A DNA stretch of 43,630 bases, taken from assembly GCA_964614525.1 (NCBI GenBank), contig CAZTPA010000023.1:1-43630 (forward strand). The letters are read 5' to 3'. Position numbers and translations under genes: made by a program. Position 1 is the stretch's first letter, and the number at the start of each line of letters is the position of its first letter. Of the stretch, positions 9,667 to 16,793 are shown in pieces. The notes under the pieces are model-generated. The model ran no database searches. It was not told where the DNA came from and was given only the letters and a program-made list of their open reading frames with translations. The stretch comes from PWND01 sp964614525 (GTDB lineage: Bacteria; Bacteroidota; Bacteroidia; Bacteroidales; UBA7960).

Positions 9667-9762
9667 CCTTGATCTTCAATACATTTCTCAAATATAATAG
9701 TTTTCCAAGAGAAATATTAAAAACTGGAGAATGAATTTTTGAGAATTTAAACAATTGTAAAA
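9667..9762. repeat. ~96-bp upstream repeat, copy B
   Basis: Partner of the similar sequence at 6963-7058, with about five mismatches in the best 38 bases. It carries a minus-strand TATATTTG at 9689-9696. The next gene on that strand is the TlpA-like protein, about 90 bases further on, mirroring the arrangement of copy A. Confidence 0.6.
9689..9696 (-). promoter_or_regulatory. -7 promoter box (TATATTTG) of the TlpA-like gene
   Basis: Minus-strand TATATTTG at the same place within repeat copy B as the box at 6985-6992 in copy A. It predicts a leader of about 105 bases before 9576. Confidence 0.5.
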
Positions 9763-9766
9763 TGAA

Positions 9767-10180
9767 TTAAAAATATGAAAAATGTGATGCATTACATTTG
9801 CAAAAAAATGATGATTTTCTTTTGCAATTTACAGCTGTTATCATTTCTTCAACCTGTGCGGCGTTAATTGCCAATGGTTGCTCACATAAGACGGCTTTTT
9901 TGTGGTTGAGGCACAACAGACTATATTCCCTGTGCAGGGTATGCGGTGTTGCTATATATACAGCATCAACATTAGGATCTTCGGCCAAGGCTTTATATCT
10001 GCCAAAAGCTTTTACAGCATCGAATTCATTGACAAAAGCTTCAGCTCTGCCATAATTCCTTGATGCTACAGCATATAGTTCCGCATGTGGAACCTCCCTG
10101 AGGTCTTCGGCAAACTTGCGGGCAATTTTTCCGGGACCCATTATGCCCCAGCGGATTGTTCTCTCAGAAGTTTTATTCAT
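9767..10180 (-). pseudogene. Truncated and frameshifted Gfo/Idh/MocA-family oxidoreductase
   Basis: The first ~117 codons are a good Rossmann N-terminus of the Gfo/Idh/MocA dehydrogenases: GIMGPGKIARKFAEDL (NAD(P)-binding loop), YAVASRNYGRAEAF, VDAVYIATPHTLH, and CEQPLAINAAQVEEMI carrying the position of the usual EKP Lys (here EQP, so the catalytic Lys of the E-K-P motif is a Gln). After MITAV the frame gives unrelated residues and stops. In the next frame the DNA reads AKENHHFFANVMH, close to the family's AKENNxFFMEAMW, so a one-base shift near 9833 is likely. Family members are about 320-380 residues; the substrate-binding half is absent. Almost certainly non-functional. Confidence 0.78.
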
Positions 10181-10251
10181 TATACTTTGAAGAGTTTTTC
10201 AGCCTTAATAAGTTTATGAATTATTTTTCTAATATTAAATAGCCGGATATC

Positions 10252-10286
10252 AGGGAACTTAAAATCTATTATCAGTTCCCTTTTTT
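10252..10286 (+). terminator. Hairpin with T run
   Basis: AGGGAACT (10252-10259) pairs with AGTTCCCT (10274-10281) around a 14-base loop, followed by a T run on the plus strand. Read on the plus strand it looks like a terminator, yet both neighbouring genes lie on the minus strand. It may be left over from rearrangement around the broken oxidoreductase gene. Confidence 0.4.
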
Positions 10287-10328
10287 ATGATTAGCTTGAA
10301 CAATGCCTGGTAAATATAACAATTATTA

Positions 10329-11567
10329 CTATGCTTTTGGAGGTGTACCTTCACAGTTAGAAACAACAGCGTCAATTTGCACCAAAGCATTTATAGGAAT
10401 AGCTGAAACTCCAACTATTGTTCTTGCAGGAAGATCGCTTTTGAAAAAACTTGTGTAAACTTCGTTTACAGCATCAATATCAGCAATATTTTTAAGTTGG
10501 ATATTTATTTTAACAGCATCATCCATAAGGTGGTCGACATTTTCCACAATTGCCTTAATATTTTTGAGGCATTGTACAGTTTGCTCTTTTATGCCACCGG
10601 ATACAATTTTATTAGTTTTTGGGTCTAAAGGTAATTGACCTGAAATATGATTGTAATGAGAAAAAGCTACAGAGTGTGAGTAAGGAACTTTTGGTGCATT
10701 TTCAGTATTGTTGGCTTCTATGATAATCAGTCGGGAGTCTTCAGGAAGTTGCGGGGGAGTGCCATCTCCGTGAGATACAACAGTATCAATTTGTACCAAA
10801 GCATCCATAGGCAAAGCAGAAGCGTTAAATATTGTTCGCGCAGGGACATAGCCTGGAAAAAATTTTGCACAAACTTCGTTTACTGCTTCAATATCTGAGA
10901 TATTTTTAATGAATATAGTCGTTTTAACAACATCGTCCATTACGTGGCCGATACTTTCTAAAATTGCTTTAATGTTATTTAAGCACTGTTCAGCCTGCTC
11001 TTTTACATCGCCGGATACAATTTTGCCGGATTTAGGATTGATAGGTAATTGAGCTGAAAGGTTGTTGTAATGAGAAAAAGCTACAGTTTGTGAATATAGG
11101 CCTTTTGGTGCATTTTCCGTATTTTTTGCAACAATTTTAAGATCGCAAGCTTCTTGTGGAGGTGTCCCTTCACCGTTTGAAATAACTGCTTCAATTTGCA
11201 CCAAAGCATCAGTTATAGGTAAAGCAGCAACGGCAACTATCGTTCGTGTAGGAAGATAATTTTGGAAGAATTTTGTATAAACTTCGTCAACAGCGTCAAT
11301 ATCTGCTATATTCCTTAGGAATATAGTGATTTTAACAACATCGTCCAAAACATGGTCGATACTTTCTACAATTGCTTTAATATTTGCTAAGCACTGTTTT
11401 GTCTGCTCTTTTACATTATTACCTGCAATTTTACCTGATTTTGGATCGATAGGTAATTGTGCCGAAATATTATTGTAGTGAGAAAAAGCTACAGTTTGTG
11501 AATATGGGCCTAAATTATCTGGTGCATTTTCTGTGTTTCTTGTGATTTTAATAATTTTCTTATTCAT
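10329..11567 (-). CDS. Protein of three tandem RidA (YjgF/YER057c/UK114) domains
   Basis: A 412-residue protein made almost wholly of three RidA-like domains (about residues 8-131, 144-266 and 282-404) joined by short GTPP-containing linkers. Normal RidA is a single ~130-residue chain that forms a trimer and hydrolyses reactive enamines such as 2-aminoacrylate at sites between subunits. Each repeat keeps the conserved Tyr (22, 158, 296), the Gln-Leu-Pro and Asp/Asn-Pro-Lys strand region, and the key Arg (108, 244, 382; PTRTI or PARTI). By my alignment with E. coli RidA, Glu120 is Gln in all three (124, 259, 397), Cys107 is Ile, and Asn88 is Asp94 in repeat 1 but Asn in repeats 2 and 3. The repeats are similar also at DNA level. 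No signal peptide. It stands alone; the broken oxidoreductase follows. Confidence 0.9.
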   Translation of the reverse strand: MNKKIIKITRNTENAPDNLGPYSQTVAFSHYNNISAQLPIDPKSGKIAGNNVKEQTKQCLANIKAIVESIDHVLDDVVKITIFLRNIADIDAVDEVYTKFFQNYLPTRTIVAVAALPITDALVQIEAVISNGEGTPPQEACDLKIVAKNTENAPKGLYSQTVAFSHYNNLSAQLPINPKSGKIVSGDVKEQAEQCLNNIKAILESIGHVMDDVVKTTIFIKNISDIEAVNEVCAKFFPGYVPARTIFNASALPMDALVQIDTVVSHGDGTPPQLPEDSRLIIIEANNTENAPKVPYSHSVAFSHYNHISGQLPLDPKTNKIVSGGIKEQTVQCLKNIKAIVENVDHLMDDAVKINIQLKNIADIDAVNEVYTSFFKSDLPARTIVGVSAIPINALVQIDAVVSNCEGTPPKA

Positions 11568-12068
11568 ACTAATTTGTTCTTTTAATTTTTATTAATGATA
11601 TTTTAATTGTTATGCTTGGTAACGATTAATCACAAACATTGGATTTGTCCGAATTAATCCTTGTTGACTTTCAAACAGTATGTTTGAAAGAACTGTCAAA
11701 TTTAATATCCTTTCCTTCTATTCGTGATGAATAAACTGATGATATAGATTTATAAAACCGGAAATAGTCTATCGGCATATCAAACTATTTAATCTTATCC
11801 GGTTTTCCCAGCGGTGATTGCGTTATCGCTTTTCTATATTGGTCAAGCAGTTCAGACGTAAGTATATTAAATCCAATTCGAAGTGATTTTCACAAAGATA
11901 GTTTTTTTGATGCCGGTTTAGGCAATATAATCCCTATTTGTTTCCACAGGTTAAGTTTTACTTCTCCCTGCCGGAAATTAACTGGCGGGGCAGCCTACTC
12001 GAATATGTCAAGTAAGATACCATATATTTAATAAAAATTACTCATTAGCCTTTTTTGGGAATTGCAAA
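11568..12068. other. Intergenic stretch with possible gene remnant
   Basis: No convincing gene lies here. On the minus strand a 35-codon open frame without any ATG (11785-11889) reads LDQYRKAITQSPLGKPDKIK before a stop. It looks more protein-like than chance, but I recognise no family. A minus-strand TATCTTTG lies just before it (about 11897-11904). This may be the tail of a decayed gene; otherwise I see no hairpin or repeat of note. Confidence 0.3.
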
Positions 12069-13199
12069 TTAATCCACAACATCTCTTGTGCAACGGACAG
12101 AGTATCCATTACGTTTATATGAGTAAGATCTGTTAAAATGGCTTATAGTTTTATGAAAACGCAGATTATAAGTGCATCCTTCTTCACAAAAATGCTCACA
12201 GCCTTCACCTCCGCAATCTTCACAATCTTCATCGCAAGGATCAGGGAAATAGTCTTCACCGGGAGTCCAAATGCCAACATCTAAGCCAATATTAGCAAAC
12301 AGATAACCTGCACGAACACCTGATGGCAAAATATTTAATCCAAATATATCAGCACCAAACTGATTGGAAACAAAATTCCACCGAGGATGTTCATTAGTTC
12401 GACAGTCTTCTCCAAATGGCGAATTAACTTGTTTACATGATTTTAAAACATTACCTAAGCCGTTAATTGCAAAATAATTGTTTGATAAACTATATTCATT
12501 GATTAAATAATTTTCTAAATAATCCCAATCATCATCAGTTGAAACACGCCAACCTATTGGGCAAATATTTCGTTCATCTATAACTGCATAAGCGTTATAT
12601 AAAAAACCATAAGCAGCTTTCATTTCTTCATCTGAATCAATTCCCTCTACATTAGCCCAAATTCCACCATCATGAGGATAAACAGTATAAGCTCCTTCAT
12701 ATGTAGAACTCCATTCTTCATTTGTCATGTTAGAGATAATATCACTTCCGTCCTGATATCTTGTTGTACGAAGATTATCGGCCATCAATTCCAGGTTTCC
12801 AATAATTACAGTCTGATAATAATTTCCATCAATGTCGGTAACGCCTTCTCCATACTGTGTTTTATTTTCAAGTATAAATTGAGCTGTTAAAATGACATCT
12901 TCTCCTGGCATTATAAACTCAAATTCCTGTTCATTGCTTATTAGCCCCTTATCTCCTGACCAGTAAGCAAATCTGTAACCATCATTATTTTGTGCTTTAA
13001 CAATAATACTTTCACCGGCAGGATAGTCTCCAGCACCTTCAGCAAATCCGTAGTCTTGGGGTGCAACAATTAAAGTTAAAGAATTCTTTATTAACTCTTG
13101 TTCTTCAATAGAGTCTTCCTTTTTACACATATTGTTTAAAAAAAATAATATTGCTAATATCCCAAAAATAAAAATCCAATTGTGTTTTCCTTTTGTCAT
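12069..13199 (-). CDS. FISUMP-domain lipoprotein with InlB-like repeat and Cys-rich insert
   Basis: A 376-residue exported protein. The N-terminus has a basic start, a hydrophobic stretch and Cys25 followed by KKED, so a lipoprotein is likely although the lipobox (LNNMC) is weak. Residues about 40-105 form a divergent InlB-type beta repeat (YPAGESIIVKA, GYRFAYWSGD). From about 115 the sequence is a FISUMP domain: DIDGNYYQTVIIGNLELMADNLR, GFLYNAYAV, CPIGWRVSTDDDWDYLENYL and the terminal YSVRCTRD. Between about residues 319 and 342 there is an unusual Asp/Glu- and Cys-rich loop with six Cys (pattern PC-x3-C-x2-C-x4-C-x3-C-x3-C). FISUMP proteins are surface proteins of unknown activity, abundant in Fibrobacter and Bacteroidota. 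It stands alone, with more than 500 non-coding bases on each side. Confidence 0.8.
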   Translation of the reverse strand: MTKGKHNWIFIFGILAILFFLNNMCKKEDSIEEQELIKNSLTLIVAPQDYGFAEGAGDYPAGESIIVKAQNNDGYRFAYWSGDKGLISNEQEFEFIMPGEDVILTAQFILENKTQYGEGVTDIDGNYYQTVIIGNLELMADNLRTTRYQDGSDIISNMTNEEWSSTYEGAYTVYPHDGGIWANVEGIDSDEEMKAAYGFLYNAYAVIDERNICPIGWRVSTDDDWDYLENYLINEYSLSNNYFAINGLGNVLKSCKQVNSPFGEDCRTNEHPRWNFVSNQFGADIFGLNILPSGVRAGYLFANIGLDVGIWTPGEDYFPDPCDEDCEDCGGEGCEHFCEEGCTYNLRFHKTISHFNRSYSYKRNGYSVRCTRDVVD

Positions 13200-13784
13200 T
13201 TCTTTAGATAGATTAATTATTTTTAATAAGTTTATTGGGTTTTAATCTTATTTTGCTCAATGCTTCGCTTGGCTTGTATTATAGTGATTTAATTGCTATG
13301 TTAATGTCTTCTTACAACAAATCTTGTTAATTAACTCCTGTTTAATTCTAATGTGTTCATCAAAAATGTGCTTTAAAGTCAATATAAAGGTACAAAATAA
13401 TATCAAGTTTTTATAGAACGGTCTTTGTTACAATCGATGCCAATTTTCCCGTGTTAACGTATCTTGCAGGTTTCTGCCAGGTTTCATTATTCCCTGCTGA
13501 ACAACCTCACTAAGATAATATATTGTCAGCAAACTCCCGAGTCCCTGAATGTAAACTGAACACGTGCTGACAATTGTTATTGATTTACACAATTCTCAAA
13601 TCATCCGGATTCTGTTTGTTGTCCCAAACAGCATGTGCTTATATTATCACTTTTTGCCGTTATACATACATTTACTCTTATTAAAAATTAAAACCGTATC
13701 TTTGTAAAAAATTATAACGAACATTTCCCTCCCTAATAATAGCTAAGGTTTTGGTTCACTAAAAAAAATCTACTTTATACATTT
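13200..13784. other. Intergenic stretch with inverted repeats
   Basis: No gene seen. It contains an inverted repeat ATTGTCAGCA (13522-13531) / TGCTGACAAT (13565-13574) spaced by 33 bases, and a small perfect hairpin CTGTTTG-ttgtcc-CAAACAG (13612-13631). Composition is less AT-biased near 13430-13640 than in its flanks. The promoter of the helicase gene lies at its right end. Confidence 0.4.
13697..13704 (+). promoter_or_regulatory. -7 promoter box (TATCTTTG) of the DEAD-box helicase gene
   Basis: A good match to TAnnTTTG on the plus strand; start of transcription would fall near 13710, giving a leader of about 75 bases. Long leaders are common for cold-responsive DEAD-box helicase genes, but I see no strong structure in this one. 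No -33 TTG at the expected spacing. Confidence 0.5.
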
Positions 13785-15116
13785 ATGTCATTCAATTCAT
13801 TAAACATTATTGAGCCTGTTCTAAAGTCAATAGAACAAGAAGGCTACAAAATCCCAACACCAATTCAACAACAAGCCATACCAATTGTATTGCAGGGAAG
13901 AGACTTGCTGGGATGTGCCCAAACAGGTACAGGTAAAACAGCTGCATTTGCAATCCCTGTTTTACAAAGATTATTTACAACAAATTCTCAGGATAAAAAA
14001 AGAAAAATCCGCAGTCTTATAGTTACACCAACCAGGGAACTGGCGATTCAAATTGATGAAAGCTTTAAGGCTTACGGCAGACATACAGGATTGATAAGCA
14101 CCGTGGTATTTGGTGGTGTGCGACAAAAAGCGCAAACAGATAAACTTAGAAATGGTGTAGATATTCTTGTGGCAACACCCGGACGTTTGCTAGATCTTAT
14201 ATCTCAAGGCTTTATTTCATTGCATCATATTGAAATATTTGTATTGGATGAAGCTGATAGAATGCTTGATATGGGTTTTATTCATGACGTAAAGAGAATT
14301 ATTTCAACATTGCCTGCAAAACGTCAAACTTTGTTTTTCTCGGCTACAATGCCTCCCGAAATTGTGAAACTTTCTAATACAATTTTACATCAGCCAATAA
14401 AAGTTGAGGTTACTCCATCTGCTTCAACAGTGGATCTTGTAAAACAATATGTGTATTTTGTTGATAAAGGAAATAAGAATGCCTTGCTTATGGATCTTTT
14501 AAAGGATGAGAAGATTAAAACAGCATTGGTTTTTACCCGAACAAAGCATGGCGCCGATAAAGTTGTGAGAATATTGCAGAAAAACAATATTAAAACAGAG
14601 GCAATTCATGGTAATAAAAGTCAGCAAGCCAGACAGCGTGCTCTGTCGAATTTCAAATCTCAGGAAACACGTGTTATGGTTGCAACCGACATTGCATCAA
14701 GAGGTATTGATGTAGAACACATGGAATTTGTTATCAATTTTGATATATCTAATATGCCTGAAACCTACGTGCATAGAATTGGCAGAACCGGCAGGGCAGG
14801 AGCTAAGGGCACAGCATACTCTTTCTGCGATGCTGAAGAAAAAGCTTATTTGAAAGATATTGAGAAACTTATTGGAAAGAAAATTCCTGTAATTGAGAAT
14901 ATTGCATACCCTTTAATAGATCATAATCCGGCAAAAGCAACTAAACAGCAGAGATCGTCACAGAGGCAAGTCAATGGCAACTCAACAAATGCTAAATCAA
15001 AAAGACCTGCTTCTGCAAAAAGAACTTTCAAAGCTAAACCTGCGAAAAACTCCGGAGAATCCGGCTCAAAATCCTTTTCTCGCTATATAGGAAGAAACAA
15101 TCCCCGAAAAGCCTGA
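13785..15116 (+). CDS. DEAD-box ATP-dependent RNA helicase, RhlE-like
   Basis: A 443-residue RNA helicase with all core motifs: Q motif (YKIPTPIQQQAIP, 21-33), motif I AQTGTGKT (45-52), PTREL, TPGR, motif II DEAD (about 157-160), motif III SAT (about 186-188), ARGID-type SRGIDV and motif VI HRIGRTGR (about 330-337). The two RecA domains cover residues 1 to about 370. A basic, low-complexity tail (390-443: KATKQQRSSQRQ, KRPASAKRTFKAK) should bind RNA without sequence preference. RhlE-type helicases act in ribosome assembly and mRNA decay, often at low temperature. The gene is apparently alone, with a long leader and a weak hairpin over its stop codon. A species-level name (rhlE versus a paralogue) cannot be settled because Bacteroidota usually carry several. 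Confidence 0.93.
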   Translation: MSFNSLNIIEPVLKSIEQEGYKIPTPIQQQAIPIVLQGRDLLGCAQTGTGKTAAFAIPVLQRLFTTNSQDKKRKIRSLIVTPTRELAIQIDESFKAYGRHTGLISTVVFGGVRQKAQTDKLRNGVDILVATPGRLLDLISQGFISLHHIEIFVLDEADRMLDMGFIHDVKRIISTLPAKRQTLFFSATMPPEIVKLSNTILHQPIKVEVTPSASTVDLVKQYVYFVDKGNKNALLMDLLKDEKIKTALVFTRTKHGADKVVRILQKNNIKTEAIHGNKSQQARQRALSNFKSQETRVMVATDIASRGIDVEHMEFVINFDISNMPETYVHRIGRTGRAGAKGTAYSFCDAEEKAYLKDIEKLIGKKIPVIENIAYPLIDHNPAKATKQQRSSQRQVNGNSTNAKSKRPASAKRTFKAKPAKNSGESGSKSFSRYIGRNNPRKA

Positions 15117-15146
15117 TATGTTTTAGAAATAAAATAATCAGGTTTT
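15112..15146 (+). terminator. Weak terminator of the helicase gene
   Basis: CCTGAT (15112-15117) pairs with ATCAGG (15137-15142), with additional A-T pairing inside, followed by TTTT. The stop codon lies in the left arm. Confidence 0.4.
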
Positions 15147-15298
15147 ATGATAAATTCAATTCTTTTTTTGATGTTGTTTTAAATAAATAAATACTTTTAC
15201 GAATCAAATCGTATCTGTTTATTATTTTACCTGCATCATCTTACCGCAGGCAAACTAAGTACAAGTAATTTATTTTATTAATTTCAAATCTCTTTAAT

Positions 15299-16390
15299 AT
15301 GAAAAGAAAATTCATGTCGCTGCTTCTTGTTAGCAGTTTTTCAGTTTGCCTAAGCTTCGGTCAGGGCGATGAGGAGTTTAAAACCTACTCTAATTATGAT
15401 TTTGTACCCGGAAGTAAAGTAATCTTTTTTGATGATTTTAGTCAGGGTAGTGTGGGCGATTTCCCATCAATGTGGAATTCTAATGCTTCCGGAGAGATAA
15501 TCCGTACTAATGCCTTCGAAGGTCAATGGTTCAAAATGAATACTGATGGTAATTTCTTTCTTAATGATGGCTTAAATGCATCAGAAAATTTTACAATCGA
15601 ATATAATATGTTTTTAACTAATAATGGCGAGGATGGAGATATATTCCGACTAACAATTCTGGGAACAGAAGAAGATGATATGTTCCCAAATCCTTTGGGT
15701 TCAGGATTGTTTGGAATTGAAGTTGAATTTGCAACCACTGATTCCGGAGTTGATGAGTTTTCATTCAGATCATACGATAATGATAAAAGCACCTCATTTA
15801 CCGGAAGATATAGTAAAGAAGAAGACTTATTTGAGCTGAATAAGTTATACAGAATAAGTATTTGGGTTCAAAAAACAAGAATGCGCCTTTATGTTGACCA
15901 AAAGAAAGTATTTGATGTGCAAAGAGCCTTTCCTGCTAATTCTAAAATCAATCAGTTAAGATTTTCTTCTAATTATGAATGTGATGTAAATATCTCTGAT
16001 TTCAGAATAGCAGATGCTGTGGAGGACAATAGAAGCAAGCTTCTCACCGAAGGGAAAATAATATCATATGGCATTTATTTTAATGTTGGAAAAGATATTG
16101 TAAAACCCGAATCTTATGGTTCAGTTAAAGAAATTGCAAATATTCTTACAGACAACCCTGAAGTAAAAATTCTTATTGTAGGACATACAGATAGTGATGG
16201 CAATGCGGCCTCAAATAAAGATTTGTCTGTTCGCCGTGCTGCTAATGTGAAAAATGTGCTGGTAAATGAATTTGGTATTTCCTCGGATCGTATGCAAACT
16301 GAAGGTAAAGGTCAAGAAGAGCCAATTGCTCCAAATTCTTCTTCCGAAAATAAAGCAAAAAACAGAAGAGTGGAATTTTTGAAACTCTAA
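15299..16390 (+). CDS. OmpA-family outer-membrane protein with N-terminal jelly-roll-like region
   Basis: A 363-residue protein with a signal peptide (MKRKFMSLLLVSSFSVCLSFG). Residues about 25-240 look like a concanavalin/LamG-type beta sandwich (KVIFFDDFSQGSVGDFPSMW, RLYVDQKKVFDV, INQLRFSSNYECDVNISDFRI). The last ~105 residues are an OmpA peptidoglycan-binding domain, with ILIVGHTDSDGNAASNKDLSVRRAANVKNVL and the terminal KNRRVEFLKL; the conserved Asp and Arg that grip diaminopimelate are present. There is no eight-stranded OmpA barrel, so it is better seen as a periplasmic or outer-membrane-associated protein anchored to peptidoglycan through its C-terminus. The N-terminal ligand, if any, is unknown. 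Not clearly co-transcribed with the helicase (182 bases apart); a strong terminator follows. Confidence 0.85.
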   Translation: MKRKFMSLLLVSSFSVCLSFGQGDEEFKTYSNYDFVPGSKVIFFDDFSQGSVGDFPSMWNSNASGEIIRTNAFEGQWFKMNTDGNFFLNDGLNASENFTIEYNMFLTNNGEDGDIFRLTILGTEEDDMFPNPLGSGLFGIEVEFATTDSGVDEFSFRSYDNDKSTSFTGRYSKEEDLFELNKLYRISIWVQKTRMRLYVDQKKVFDVQRAFPANSKINQLRFSSNYECDVNISDFRIADAVEDNRSKLLTEGKIISYGIYFNVGKDIVKPESYGSVKEIANILTDNPEVKILIVGHTDSDGNAASNKDLSVRRAANVKNVLVNEFGISSDRMQTEGKGQEEPIAPNSSSENKAKNRRVEFLKL

Positions 16391-16490
16391 AACACTTAAT
16401 TATCGTTATTTTTTCGGTGTATGTTTCTTGTATGATATGAAATTATTTAGATTATTTCTTCAAACTTAAATTATTGAATATTTTTTTATA

Positions 16491-16530
16491 AAGCAAAAGG
16501 CTGTCTTGTTGATAAGGCAGCCTTTTGCTT
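16491..16530 (+). terminator. Strong hairpin terminator after the OmpA-like gene
   Basis: AAGCAAAAGGCTGTCTT pairs with AAGGCAGCCTTTTGCTT (17 base pairs with one G-T pair) around a 6-base loop, flanked by T-rich DNA. It lies about 100 bases after the stop at 16390. Confidence 0.85.
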
Positions 16531-16747
16531 TATTTACTTCAGTAATTTTAATAAATTTCTCAACAAGGATGCTATAAAATCTTTAATATGGTTAAATGTT
16601 TTTTGCGGCTTTGTGCGAAATAAAAAGCAAAAAACACCTAGCGCATCAAATAATGACTATCCCAATATTTGTTCGGTTGTTCTGCAAATAATTAGAACTA
16701 GCATGTCTCTAATTGCTTAGTTTTATATATATTCGCCTTTTTTATAA

Positions 16748-16755
16748 TACATTTG
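16748..16755 (+). promoter_or_regulatory. -7 promoter box (TACATTTG) of the acyl-CoA ligase gene
   Basis: TACATTTG fits TAnnTTTG and lies 38 bases before the ATG at 16794, giving a leader of about 32 bases. No -33 TTG at usual spacing. Confidence 0.45.
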
Positions 16756-16793
16756 ATTAATTTTTAAATAAGAATTCATATAAGATATTGAAA

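Larger units (their letters stand above)
16391..16793. other. Intergenic stretch: terminator then promoter
   Basis: It holds the strong hairpin terminator after the OmpA-like gene (16491-16530) and a TACATTTG promoter box (16748-16755) for the acyl-CoA ligase. Between them I see no gene or repeat. Confidence 0.6.

Noticed and set aside
13553..13575. A parS-like site around GAACACGTGCTG
   Set aside because: Only the central ACGTG fits; the flanks do not form the 16-base palindrome that ParB binds, and it is far from parAB.
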